Of a stretch of 64,000 bases of DNA, positions 17,979 through 28,181 are shown in pieces. Under the pieces are notes generated by a model that was not told the DNA's origin, searched no databases, and worked only from the letters and a program-made list of their open reading frames with translations. The first letter of the stretch is position 1. The number at the start of each line of letters is the position of its first letter. The translations under genes were made by a program, and so were the position numbers. The stretch is from Pirellulaceae bacterium (GTDB taxonomy: Bacteria; Planctomycetota; Planctomycetia; Pirellulales; Pirellulaceae): NCBI GenBank assembly GCA_018402565.1, contig JAGYIQ010000003.1, positions 695,746-759,745 of the forward strand, in the 5' to 3' direction.

Positions 17979-18700
17979 GTCCGCAGCGTCTCGAAAGGCG
18001 CAATCCAATCGTTTTTTCCTTTCTGGAGTAAATCAGATCTAGCTTGATCAGAAACGGGGGTGAATCCGATTAGGACTCCGCCAGTCGACTCAACCCAATC
18101 GCCAAAGCGGCTCCCCCCCGGTCGTGCTCGTGCTCGTAATCGTGCTCGAAACAAACCTGCCATTGGCCTTGCAAGGCGAGATCAGATTGTTTTCTGCTTT
18201 CTGGAGCAATCAGGCCTAAATTGATTAGAAACGGGGGGGTGTTTGATTAGGATTACGAGCTAGAACCAAGAGCCAAGCACAGCTCTCGCTTATTCTGTGC
18301 TGGATTCGATTACGATTACCTCAGTCGATTCAACCCAATCGCCAAAGCGGTTCTCTCTCCCCGGTCGTGCTCGTGCTCGTGCTCGTAATCGTAATCGAAA
18401 CAAACCTGCCATTGGCCTCGCAAGGCGAGATCAGATTGTTTTCTGCTTTCTGGAGCAATCAGGTCTATACTGATTAGAAACGAGGGTGTATTTGATTAGG
18501 ATTACGAGCACGAACCAAGAGCGATGCACCTCTCTCGCTCCTTCTGTGCTGGATTCGATTACGATTACGAGCACGAGCACGATTGTTAGCGCGAGCGCGA
18601 AGCAAGAGCAATGCACCTCTCTCGCTTCCTCTGTACTGGATTCGATTACGATTACGAGCACGAGCACGAGCACGATTGTTTGCATGAGCATGAGCACGAA

Positions 18701-19193
18701 AAATGTTAGAGCGTTCTAACGAGATAGCAGCCGGGAGTGTGCTGGCCGCGCAGCGGCATCGGTGTTTATCTTGCCTTCCCATCCAATAACTGTCGCCCCT
18801 GATTCATCCGTGGCCATTCGTGTTCATCCGTGGCTCCAGTCCTCTTAACCTCAACCTGATCTTGCCCACTAGCCCCTAACCGCCACAACTCTACGCACTA
18901 CGCCTCCCCAATCTTTCTGCCAAACATTTTTCTGCCTTTGCTTATTGGCGATCTCTTGTGCCGGCCCTCCGGGCCTCACGGTCCACTAGACAATGGTGCA
19001 ACCTACCGGTGGCTCACGCCACCGGCAGGGGTTGTACCGGCCCTCCGGGCCTCAGAGCGGGCAGTTGGGTTCAAGTGGGCAGCAAATGGGGTCGTTGTCA
19101 TCCATATGAGAGGCGATGCTTGTGAAAAAAAAAGCAAGATTTCGAAATGCAAGTCTGATATTTCAGATCTGAGATCGGAAAGCTCACACGAAC
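18701..19193. repeat. Mosaic core unit, copy 1
   Basis: The core starts at AAATGTTAGAGCGTTCTAAC and ends at GCTCACACGAAC. It contains hairpin GTTAGA/TCTAAC, the segment TTCATCCGTGGC (a phrase common between genes of this phylum), palindromes GGCCCTCCGGGCC (twice), the stem CCGGTGG/CCACCGG and the palindrome TCAGATCTGA. Confidence 0.88.
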
Positions 19194-19625
19194 TAAGATC
19201 TAAGAACGCTCTCGCTGCTTCTGTGCTGGATTCGATTAGGATTACCTTAGTCGACTCAACCCAATCGCCAAAGCGGTTCTCTCCCCCGGTCGTGCTCGTG
19301 CTCGTGCTCGTAATCGTAATCGAAACAAACCTGCCATTGGCCTCGCAAGGCGAGATCAGATTGTTTTCTGCTTTCTGGAGCAATCAGGCCTAAATTGATT
19401 AGAAACTGGGATGTATTTGGCTAGGATTACGAGCTAGAACCAAGAGCCAAGCACAGCTAGCGCTTATTCTGTACTGGATTCGATTACGATTACGAGCACG
19501 AGCACGATTGTTAGCGCGAGCGCGAAGCAAGAGCAATGCACCTCTCTCGCTTCCTTCTGTACTGGATTCGATTACGATTACGAGCACGAGCACGAGCACG
19601 ATTGTTTGCATGAGCATGAGCACGA

Positions 19626-20123
19626 AAAATGTTAGAGCGTTCTAACGAGATAGCAGCCGGGAGTGTGCTGGCCGCGCAGCGGCATCGGTGTTTATCTTGC
19701 CTTCCCATCCAATAACTGTCGCCCCTGATTCATCCGTGTCCATTCGTGTTCATCCGTGGCTCCAGTCTTCTTAACCTCAGCCTGATCTTGCCCCACTAGC
19801 CCCTAACCGCCACAACTCTACGCACTACGCCTCCCCAATCTTTCTGCCAAACATTTTTCTGCCTTTGCTTATTGGCGATCTCTTGTGCCGGCCCTCCGGG
19901 CCTCACGGTCCACTAGACAATGGTGCAACCTACCGGTGGCTCACGCCACCGGCAGGGTTGTACCGGCCCTCCGGGCCTCAGAGCGGGCAGTTGGGTTCAA
20001 GTGGGCAGCAAATGGGGTAGTTGTCATCCATATGAGAGGCGATGCTTGTAACAAAACAAAAAAGCAAGATTTCGAAATGCAAGTCTGATATTTCAGATCT
20101 GAGATCCAAAAGCTCACACGAAC
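19626..20123. repeat. Mosaic core unit, copy 2
   Basis: About 498 bp, nearly identical to copy 1. It lacks one G in the run after CCACCGGC (GGCAGGG against GGCAGGGG), which shifts the short ORF. It is followed by an AAGAACC/AGGAACC microsatellite. Confidence 0.88.
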
Positions 20124-20270
20124 CAAGAACCAGGAACCAAGAACCAGGAACCAAGAACTAAGAACCAAGACACTAAGAACCAAGAACGATCTCGCTTCCT
20201 CTGTACCGGATTCGATTAGGATTACGAGCACGAGCACGAGCACGATTGTTTGCACGAGCATGAGCACGAA

Positions 20271-20784
20271 AAATGTTAGAGCGTTCTAACGAGATAGCAG
20301 CCGGGAGTGTGCTGGCCGCGCAGCGGCATCGGTGTTTATCTTGCCTTCCCATCCAATAACTGTCGCCCCTGATTCATCCGTGTCCATTCGTGTTCATCCG
20401 TGGCTCCAGTCTTCTTAACCTCAGCCTGATCTTGCCCCACTAGCCCCTAACCGCCACAACTCTAAGCCCTACGCACTACGCCCTACGCCTCCCCAATCTT
20501 TCTGCCAAACATTTTTCTGCCTTTGCTTATTGGCGATCTCTGTGTCAGCCCTCCGGGCCTCACGGTCCACTAGACAATGGTGTAACCTGGCCTGGTGGCT
20601 CACGCCACCGGCAGGGGTTGTACCGGCCCTCCGGGCCTCAGAGCGGGCAGTTGGGTTCAAGTGGGCAGCAAATGGGGTCAGTTGTCATCCATATGAGAGG
20701 CGATGCTTGTGAAAAAAACAAAAAGCAAGATTTCGAATTGCAAGTCTGATATTTCAGATCTGAGATCCGAAAGCTCACACGAAC
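20271..20784. repeat. Mosaic core unit, copy 3
   Basis: About 514 bp. It has small insertions relative to the others (an extra CCCTACGCACTACG phrase and GGCCTGGTGGCTC in place of ACCGGTGGCTC) but keeps the same hairpins and ends. Confidence 0.88.
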
Positions 20785-20923
20785 CAAGATCCAAGAACTA
20801 AGAACCAAGAACTAAGAACCAAGAACTAAGAACCAAGAACGATCTCGCTTCATCTGTACCGGATTCGATTAGGATTACGAGCACGAGCACGAGCACGATT
20901 GTTTGCGCGAGCATGAGCACGAA

Positions 20924-21425
20924 AAATGTTAGAGCGTTCTAACGAGATAAGCAGCCGGGAGGATGCTAGCCGCGCAGCGGCATCGGTGTTCATCGTGCCT
21001 TCAAATCCAAAAACCGTAGACCCTGGCTTATCCGTGTCCATTCGTGTTCATCCGTGGCTCTGTCTCTCTTTACCTCAGCCTGATCTTGCCCCACTAGCCC
21101 CTAACCGCCACAACTCTACGCACTACGCCCTACGCCTCCCAATCTTTCTGCCAAACATTTTTCTGCCTTTGCTTATTGGCGATCTTTGTGCCGGCCCTCC
21201 GGGCCTCACGGTCCACTAGACAATGGTGCAACCTACCGGTGGCTCACGCCACCGGCAGGGGTGTACCGGCCCTCCGGGCCTCAGAGCGGGCAGTTGGGTT
21301 CAAGTGGGCAGCAAATGGGGTCGTTGTCATCCATATGAGAGGCGATGCTTGTGAAAAAACAAAAAAGCAAGATTTCGAAATGCAAGTCTGATATTTCAGA
21401 TCTGAGATCGGAAAGCTCACACGAA
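20924..21425. repeat. Mosaic core unit, copy 4
   Basis: About 502 bp. It is the most diverged around 20950-21070 (GAGGATGCTAGCC, CAAATCCAAAAACCG) while the second half matches the other copies closely. Confidence 0.88.
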
Positions 21426-21565
21426 CTAAGATCTAAGAACTAAGAACCAAGAACTAAGAACCAAGAACTAAGAACCAAGAACGATCTCGCTTCATCTGTA
21501 CCGGATTCGATTAGGATTACGAGCACGAGCACGAGCACGATTGTTAGCGCGAGCATGAGCACGAA

Positions 21566-22070
21566 AAATGTTAGAGCGTTCTAACGAGATAGCAGCCGGG
21601 AGTGTGCTGGCCGCGCAGCGGCATCGGTGTTTATCTTGCCTTCCCATCCAATAACTGTCGCCCCTAATTCATCCGTGGCCATTCGTGTTCATCCGTGGCT
21701 CCAGTCTTCTTAACCTCAGCCTGATCTTGCCCCACTAGCCCCTAACCGCCACAACTCTACGCACTACGCCCTACGCCTCCCCAATCTTTCTGCCAAACAT
21801 TTTTCTGCCTTTGCTTATTGGCGATCTCTTGTGCCGGCCCTCCGGGCCTCACGGTCCACTAGACAATGGTGCAACCTACCGGTGGCTCACGCCACCGGCA
21901 GGGGTTGTACCGGCCCTCCGGGCCTCAGAGCGGGCAGTTGGGTTCAAGTGGGCAGCAAATGGGGTAGTTGTCATCCCTATGAGAGGCGATGCTTGTGAAA
22001 AAACAAAAAAGCAAGATTTCGAAATGCAAGTCTGATATTTCAGATCTGAGATCGGAAAGCTCACACGAAC
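21566..22070. repeat. Mosaic core unit, copy 5
   Basis: About 505 bp, close to copy 1. It runs directly into the longest heptamer microsatellite of the window. Confidence 0.88.
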
Positions 22071-22310
22071 TAAGAACTAAGAACCAAGAACTAAGAACTA
22101 AGAACTAAGAACTAAGAACTAAGATTACTACAGTCAACTCAGAACTAACGAACCTAAGAACTAAGAACTAAGAACTAAGAACTAAGAACTAAGAACTAAG
22201 AACTAAGAACTAAGAACTAAGAACTAAGAACCAAGAACTAAGAACTAAGAACTAAGAACTAAGAACCAAGAACTAAGAACTAAGAACCAAGAACCAAGAA
22301 CCAAGAACGA
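22068..22310. repeat. Heptanucleotide (AAGAACT) microsatellite
   Basis: About thirty 7-bp units AAGAACT, with AAGAACC variants, interrupted once at about 22124-22151. Shorter arrays of the same heptamer follow cores 2, 3 and 4. Such arrays are prone to slippage, and they account for part of the length difference between units. Confidence 0.9.
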
Positions 22311-22391
22311 TCTCGCTTCTTCTGTGCTGGATTCGATTAGGATTACGAGCACGAGCACGAGCACGATTGTTTGCACGAGCATGAGCACGAA

Positions 22392-22890
22392 AAATGTTAG
22401 AGCGTTCTAACGAGATAGCAGCCGGGAGTGTGCTCGCCGCGCAGCGGCATCGGTGTTTATCTTGCCTTCCCATCCAATAACTGTCGCCCCTGATTCATCC
22501 GTGTCCATTCGTGTTCATCCGTGGCTCCAGTCTTCTTAACCTCAGCCTGATCTTGCCCCACTAGCCCCTAACCGCCACAACTCTACGCCCTACGCCTCCC
22601 CAATCTTTCTGCCAAAAATTTTTCTGCCTTTGCTTATTGGCGATTTCTTGTGCCGGCCCTCCGGGCCTCACGGTCCACTAGACAATGGTGCAACCTACCG
22701 GTGGCTCACGCCACCGGCAGGGGTTGTACCGGCCCTCCGGGCCTCAGAGCGGGCAGTTGGGTTCAAGTGGGCAGCAAATGGGGTAGTTGTCATCCATATG
22801 AGTGGCGATGCTTGTGAAAAAACAAAAAAGTCAGATTTCAAATTGCAAGTCTGATATTTCAGATCTGAGATCCGAAAGCTCACACGAACC
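22392..22890. repeat. Mosaic core unit, copy 6
   Basis: About 499 bp, the last core of the array. It is followed by the CCAATCGCCAAAGCGG module and the 35-bp inverted repeat rather than by another core. Confidence 0.88.
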
Positions 22891-22987
22891 AAGAATCTAA
22901 GAACGCTCTCGCTGCTTCTGTGCTGGATTCGATTAGGATTACCTTAGTCGACTCAACCCAATCGCCAAAGCGGTTCTCTCCCCCCGG

Positions 22988-23209
22988 TCGTGCTCGTGCT
23001 CGTGCTCGTAATCGTAATCGAAACAAACCTGCCATTGGCCTCGCAAGGCGCGATCCAATCGTTTTGTTCATGAAGCAATCAGGCCTAAATTGATTAGCAA
23101 CGGGGGGGGTGTTTGATTAGGATTACGAGCTAGAACCAAGAGCCAAGCACAGCTCGCGCTTCTTCTGTACTGGATTCGATTACGATTACGAGCACGAGCA
23201 CGAGCACGA
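22988..23209. repeat. Perfect 35-bp inverted repeat
   Basis: The arm at 22988-23022 (TCGTGC hexamers, then TCGTAA, then TCGAA) is the exact reverse complement of 23175-23209, with 152 bp between. Similar pairs with 29-bp matched arms lie at 19296-19324/19479-19507 and 18371-18399/18554-18582. RNA or single-stranded DNA from here could fold into long hairpins. Confidence 0.9.
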
Positions 23210-23411
23210 TTGTTAGCGCGAGCACGATTGTTAGCACGAGCACGATTGTTAGCGCGATGTTAGCACAAGCCAGAATAATCTCTCACGCTTCTTCTGTACT
23301 GGATTCGATTACGATTACGAGCACGAGCACGAGCACGATTGTTAGCAAGATCGAAAGAACGCGCAGCAAGAGTCCATCTGCTATTCAGTCTTTGCCAGGA
23401 ACCCCAATCAT

Positions 23412-24338
23412 TCAGACGGTCTCGGCCATGTCGCGGGCGTGGTAACTGGAGCGGACAAACGGGCCAGACGCAACTTTCTTAAACCCCAGTCGCTCGGCCA
23501 TGTCGCCCAAGAATTTGAACTCGTCGGGATGGATATACCGGACAACACTCAGATAACGCGTTTCCGAAGGCTGCAGGTACTGGCCCAAGGTCAGGAAGTC
23601 GCAATCGGCGTCCCGCAAGTCGCTCAGCACATCCAACACCTCGTCGTGCGTTTCGCCCAGACCCAACATCAGGCCGCTCTTGGTTTTGACCTGCGGGTCC
23701 ATCTGCTTGACCGTCCGCAACAGATCCATCGTCCAGCGGTAACGGGACTTGGGCCCGCGGACACGGCGGTACAAACGCGGCACGGTCTCGGTGTTGTGAT
23801 TAAAAACTTCCGGCCGAGCCGACATCAGGGTCTCGACGGCGGCCAGATTGTCGACAAAATCCGGCGTCAAAACCTCGATGGTGGAATCCGGCACCAGTTC
23901 GCGCACGGCCAAAATGCACTGGCGAAAGTGCTCGGCTCCGCCGTCCGCCAAGTCATCCCGCGTGACGCTGGTGATCACCACGTGCTTCAGACCCAACCGC
24001 AGTGCGGCCTGAGCCAATCGCTGGGGCTCGTCCGCCTCCAAAGCGCCGGGCCGTCCACGCTTGACGGCACAGAAACCACAGGGCCGCGTGCAGGTGTTGC
24101 CCAGGATCATGAACGTGGCGGTCTGCTGTGAATAACACTCGGAACGATTGGGGCACTTGGCGTTGTCGCAGACCGTCTCCAGCCCCAACTCCTCCATCAG
24201 ACCGGCAGTGAAGTTAACACCGCCCTTGGGCAGTGGCTTCTTCAACCAACGCGGCAATCGCTTGACGGTCGATTCGTCCACCGAGCTCTCGTCCGCCGCA
24301 GTTTGCGCCACAATGGGCAGAGAAATCAACTTCGACAC
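23412..24338 (-). CDS. lipA: Lipoyl synthase LipA
   Basis: 308 residues, the usual length. Radical SAM enzyme inserting two sulfurs into octanoyl groups on lipoyl domains of pyruvate and 2-oxoglutarate dehydrogenases. Both iron-sulfur sites are visible: the auxiliary cluster motif with C in VCDNAKCPNRSEC (near residues 57-68) and the radical SAM motif CTRPCGFC (near 83-90). The C-terminal RSSYHA, whose Ser ligates the auxiliary cluster, is present. The start is a GTG with AAGG upstream. The gene abuts the mosaic repeat region at its 3' end; no lipB is in the window. Confidence 0.97.
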   Translation of the reverse strand: MSKLISLPIVAQTAADESSVDESTVKRLPRWLKKPLPKGGVNFTAGLMEELGLETVCDNAKCPNRSECYSQQTATFMILGNTCTRPCGFCAVKRGRPGALEADEPQRLAQAALRLGLKHVVITSVTRDDLADGGAEHFRQCILAVRELVPDSTIEVLTPDFVDNLAAVETLMSARPEVFNHNTETVPRLYRRVRGPKSRYRWTMDLLRTVKQMDPQVKTKSGLMLGLGETHDEVLDVLSDLRDADCDFLTLGQYLQPSETRYLSVVRYIHPDEFKFLGDMAERLGFKKVASGPFVRSSYHARDMAETV

Positions 24339-24551
24339 CAGCCGCTACCTTTGTAAGTGAGCCTCGAACCAATCGCCGCAAGAACCAGCAAGCCTCCCGC
24401 CGACCGAATGGGCCGCGGTCGTCCGACCGAGAAACCCGACCAAACGCGACAATTGCAGGCCCATTCTAACCGTCCGCCGTCGAATCGGGAACCGTGTCCG
24501 CTGGCAAAAACCGGCCCGCAGAGGCCATTAACCGCGTCCCGCTGGGTGGGT

Positions 24552-26510
24552 TCACTGGGGCAGTTCGCCCTGGGCGATCTGGTAGAGGGCCTGGGCCACG
24601 CGGTACTCGGCCTTGGCATCGATGACATCCGACCGGGCTGCCGCCTCGGCCTCCTCATAGATATTCAGAATGATCAGATCCACGTCGCCCTCGTCGAATC
24701 GCCGACGAAAGATTTCGGCCGTTTGGCGAGCCAATTCCGCGTTGGCCTGCGTCTGCTGGTACTTGCGGGTTGCCGCGTTCAGGGCCGAGCGAGCGTCCTG
24801 CAGCTCGGCGGTGATCTTGTCGCCCACCAACTGCCGCTTGAATTGCAACTGCGTCAGCTTGCCACGCACAGCCTGTTGCTTACCGAGCATTTTGCGTTGC
24901 TGGGGCTCCCAATAGCCCAGCAAGCCGCTCTCCAGCTCGAACTGCGACTTGTCCCGCTTGTCACTCGACGGGGCCCCCGCGTCCTTCGAGGCATCCATGA
25001 CCAAGTTCAACTCGGGGAGACCGATATTGCCGGCCTGCTGCAGCTCGATCCGCAGCCGTTCCGCCTGGTTGACCAGATACTGCAGTTCCGGTCGGTTCTC
25101 GAGCGCGAACTGCCGGTCCTGCTCAAAGGTCGACAATTGGGACAAGTCCAATTCCGAAAACTTGACGTCCGGGAGCGAGGCCCCAATCAAGATCGGCGAC
25201 CCAGCCGGATTCCGGTAAAACATCGATAACTTGATGGCGGCCGACTCCACGCGACGCTGGGCGTTGATCAGCGAGGTCTGCCGAGTGGCAATCAACCGGG
25301 AATTATCCACCCGATCGGTCGGGGGCCGATCTTGCAGTTCGATTGTTCGTTCAATTTGCACCGTGCGGCTGGTGGCGATCTCCAGCAACTCCTGCTGGAT
25401 TCCGAGCTTCGCATTGGCGGCCAACCAACTCCAATAAGCCTCGGCGGCAAACAACGCGATCTCCAACGATTGCTGGCGAATCAACGGTTCAACCGCCAGC
25501 ACATCCTGTTCGTTTTTCAGCAGCTCGGCGCGACGATCATCGATGGTCCGATTGCGGATCAACGGCAGTTCAAACCCGACTGCCAGCTCACCGCCCTCGT
25601 TGGTCACCCGCTCTTGATACCAGGGTTGGATATCCCCGCGACCGATGCGGTAGCCAGCGTACGTCGAACCACCGTTCCAGAGGGGCTGCTCGGCGGACAA
25701 GGAGCCCCGCGTGTTCTCATAAAAACCGACTGCCCCTGTGAGTGCCGCCCCCTTCAGCTTGGTATCGAAAGCCCCCAAGGCAGCCAATTGATCACCGCCC
25801 GCAATCTGACGCAGCGCGATCGTCTCTTGAATCAGTGGGTAATACTGGACCGCCGAGTCAACGACTGTTGCCAAGTCCAGCTGCCTCGCCAGTTCGGCGT
25901 CCAAGTCACGCGACCCCAAATCGCCACCGAACTCGGTCGGCATCTGGCTATTGACCGCCTCTTGAATCCAATCGGGCAACTGGAACGGCCGCCCTTGAGG
26001 CGCTGAATTCTGGTCCGCTGGATCTTGGGGTGCCACGTCTTGGATCGCCGGATCTTGTCGCCGCGCTGCCTGGCGCAGCGGGGGGGTGGCAAAGGCGGCG
26101 GGTCGCACCGTATCTGCTTGAGCTTCCGACCTGAGCAAGCCGGCCGTGGCGTTTTGTGATCGGGTGGGCCCAGAATCTGCAGCCTTGGTCGACTCGGGTA
26201 GCGACGATCCGGAGGCGGTCGCACGCGACCCTGGGACGGTGGGCGTTGGGACTTGAGACGCGCGGACCTGAGAGGCCCTGCCGCTCAAGGGACTCTCTGT
26301 CGCAGCCAGACTCGTCGCTTCCGCCATTGCATCGACTGGCAGCCTGGCTGAACCCGTGACCACATTTGCCGGCCGACTCATCACTGGCCGCACCGCCGCA
26401 ACCGGCTCCCGCCGCGGGTTTTCCAACCAAGTGGGCTTGCCTGCCTGGCTCAAAGAACAGCCAGAAAAGACCCCGCAGGCGCCAATCGCTAACCATTGCC
26501 ATCTTCGCAT
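24552..26510 (-). CDS. TolC-family outer membrane efflux lipoprotein
   Basis: About 650 residues from the preferred start (MRRWQWLAIG). A lipobox-like FSGC ends the signal (near residue 18), so it is probably a lipoprotein. A long low-complexity linker (about 20-190), including a 15-bp-type repeat (QDPAIQDVAPQDPAD), leads to two long alpha-helical OEP halves typical of TolC (about 200-650). As part of the downstream order ABC-HlyD-TolC it would form the outer membrane channel of a tripartite exporter. It starts 316 bp after the HlyD gene, so it may have its own promoter. Confidence 0.85.
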   Translation of the reverse strand: MRRWQWLAIGACGVFSGCSLSQAGKPTWLENPRREPVAAVRPVMSRPANVVTGSARLPVDAMAEATSLAATESPLSGRASQVRASQVPTPTVPGSRATASGSSLPESTKAADSGPTRSQNATAGLLRSEAQADTVRPAAFATPPLRQAARRQDPAIQDVAPQDPADQNSAPQGRPFQLPDWIQEAVNSQMPTEFGGDLGSRDLDAELARQLDLATVVDSAVQYYPLIQETIALRQIAGGDQLAALGAFDTKLKGAALTGAVGFYENTRGSLSAEQPLWNGGSTYAGYRIGRGDIQPWYQERVTNEGGELAVGFELPLIRNRTIDDRRAELLKNEQDVLAVEPLIRQQSLEIALFAAEAYWSWLAANAKLGIQQELLEIATSRTVQIERTIELQDRPPTDRVDNSRLIATRQTSLINAQRRVESAAIKLSMFYRNPAGSPILIGASLPDVKFSELDLSQLSTFEQDRQFALENRPELQYLVNQAERLRIELQQAGNIGLPELNLVMDASKDAGAPSSDKRDKSQFELESGLLGYWEPQQRKMLGKQQAVRGKLTQLQFKRQLVGDKITAELQDARSALNAATRKYQQTQANAELARQTAEIFRRRFDEGDVDLIILNIYEEAEAAARSDVIDAKAEYRVAQALYQIAQGELPQ

Positions 26511-26826
26511 TGGCAGAACAACCCGTGGGACGAAAGACAAGACTAGACCTCACCCAACACTCTCGGTAGTAAACGCAACCGATGTTAGACGAGCCAGCAA
26601 GGCCGACGCGACTCGGGTGAGTCCGCAGTCAGCCTCTGCCATTGATTATCGAATTCTGGCCGGACAGAGAAGAGTAAAACGCAACGATCAGTGCGAAAAA
26701 AGCGATTTTGCCGCCCCTCGATACGGGCCCTCGCAGTCCGGCGCGAGCAGAACCCGCGGCCGAACGTTGGGCCGGTGGCGGCACGGCTGCATTCACTGCA
26801 TTCAGGAGTGGAAGGCCTCGGAGGGG
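26511..26826. other. Intergenic gap between exporter genes, no gene seen
   Basis: This 316-bp stretch separates the HlyD and TolC genes on the minus strand. No terminator, repeat or ORF of interest was recognised. Confidence 0.5.
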
Positions 26827-28179
26827 TTAGGACTTGATCCTGGGCACCTTGGACGGCTTTTCCTCGTTCGGATCTTTAAAGGTCGCCGGCGGGAACCCAT
26901 TGAGTTGTCGCCAGAGCTCGAACCACAAAGGCACCTGTCCCAACATCACCCAACCGTTGGCCCGCAGGCCCTGGCGTAGGTAGATCCCGGACGGCCAGTC
27001 TTGCTGATCTGGGTCGGGACGCACCAAGATCCGGAACTGGCCTTGTCCGTCGTCCGTGGCATCGATTGCCGCCACTTGGCCGCCGAAGGACCCGATCGCG
27101 ATGGACGGCCAGCCGACGAACTGGACCGCCGGCCAACCCTCAAACTGCAGGCGCACCTCCGCCCCCACCTCAATCAGCGGCAGGTCATTGCCCACCACAA
27201 ACAATTCGACGGCGTTTTGGTCGGTATCCGGCACGATCGTGAACAGCTCATCGCCCTTCTTGATTTGTTGGCCTTGCTCAAACACAGGCAGAGTTAGCAA
27301 CGTGCCGTCCTGCGGCGCCAAGATCTCGGTTCGTCCCAAGGTCGAATCGAACTTGATCTGCAAATCCAGCAGTTCTTTTTCGTAGGTGGCGACCTGACCA
27401 CGGGCCTTCTCCAGCATTGCCTGGCCGTAATCGACCTTGGCCTGGGCCTCCCGCAGCTTCTGTTCCCGTTCGTTCCGTTTCGCGTCGACATCGTTCAAAG
27501 CGGCGTCGACTTCCCGCGCGGCGGCGGTCAATAACGCCGCGGCCGTCTCGTGCTCGGCGCGAATCTTTTCAAACTCTCGTTCGGCCCGCAGGCCCTCCTC
27601 GGTCAAGGTCGCCTGCCGATCCAAGTCCAGCTTGGCCTGACGCTCCTTGGCCTGATAAGCCACGTAGTCCGCCTGCTTGGCCTTGAGCTTGTTCTCGGCA
27701 CCCAGGACCATTTGATCCGCTGCCAAAACCGCGTAATCTCGCGCTTCTTCGTACGACTTCAACTGGCGTTCCAGGGCCGTGACCTCCGCCTCCGATAAGG
27801 TCAGCTTGCTCCTGGACCAATCGAGCTGTTGCTCCATCTGGACCTTCAGCCCGGCAGCTAAAGGCTCGATGAGCATGATAAAATCGCCCTTCTTGATCAC
27901 CGTCCCTTCGCGCAGATCAGGGCCGATGCGGCCGATCACGCCTTCTGCCTGGGCAGTCACCCTCTGCAAACGCTGCTGGGGCACAAAGGCCACGACGCGT
28001 CCGGTCGCGCGGGACGTCTGCTGCCAGGGCAGGAACAACAACGCCGCCGCGGCCAAAACGACGGTCCACAGCAGATAGCGAGCGGTCTGTTTGGCCCAAA
28101 CAGACGACTGGACCAAGCCCACAACGGGCAGCAGCCGCTTGTCTTTTTTTGCTTTCGAGAGTTCCGTAATGGCACCCAT
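26827..28179 (-). CDS. HlyD-family membrane fusion protein
   Basis: 450 residues with one N-terminal transmembrane helix (about 34-53), a lipoyl/biotinyl-like half (VTAQAEGVIGRIGPDLREGTVIKKGD), a long coiled coil (about 110-270, rich in Lys/Glu/Ala) and the second lipoyl half (TEILAPQDGTLLTLPVFEQG) followed by beta-barrel parts. This is the layout of periplasmic adaptors of type I secretion and efflux systems. It starts 2 bp after the stop of the ABC exporter gene, so the two are surely one operon. Export substrate unknown. Confidence 0.9.
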   Translation of the reverse strand: MGAITELSKAKKDKRLLPVVGLVQSSVWAKQTARYLLWTVVLAAAALLFLPWQQTSRATGRVVAFVPQQRLQRVTAQAEGVIGRIGPDLREGTVIKKGDFIMLIEPLAAGLKVQMEQQLDWSRSKLTLSEAEVTALERQLKSYEEARDYAVLAADQMVLGAENKLKAKQADYVAYQAKERQAKLDLDRQATLTEEGLRAEREFEKIRAEHETAAALLTAAAREVDAALNDVDAKRNEREQKLREAQAKVDYGQAMLEKARGQVATYEKELLDLQIKFDSTLGRTEILAPQDGTLLTLPVFEQGQQIKKGDELFTIVPDTDQNAVELFVVGNDLPLIEVGAEVRLQFEGWPAVQFVGWPSIAIGSFGGQVAAIDATDDGQGQFRILVRPDPDQQDWPSGIYLRQGLRANGWVMLGQVPLWFELWRQLNGFPPATFKDPNEEKPSKVPRIKS

Positions 28180-28181
28180 GG

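Larger units (their letters stand above)
17995..23390. repeat. Mosaic noncoding repeat region (about 5.4 kb)
   Basis: No believable gene occurs here. Six copies of a ~500-bp core (listed separately) are spaced 925, 645, 653, 642 and 826 bp apart. Between them are shorter modules: one with CCAATCGCCAAAGCGG and CCTGCCATTGGCCTC (near 18.1, 18.35, 19.26, 22.95 kb), one with GATTCGATTACGATTACGAG plus GAGCAC hexamers, and 7-bp AAGAACT arrays. Spacing differences come from these modules. Short ORFs of about 60-75 codons recur in the cores, but single-base indels shift their frame between copies, so they are probably not genes. The region lies between the MocA gene (+) and lipA (-). Confidence 0.9.

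Noticed and set aside
18938-22854. Recurrent 60-75-codon ORFs in the mosaic cores (ALRASERAVGFKWAANG and similar)
   Set aside because: Frames shift between copies because of single-base indels, starts differ, and the peptides follow directly from palindromic repeat DNA.
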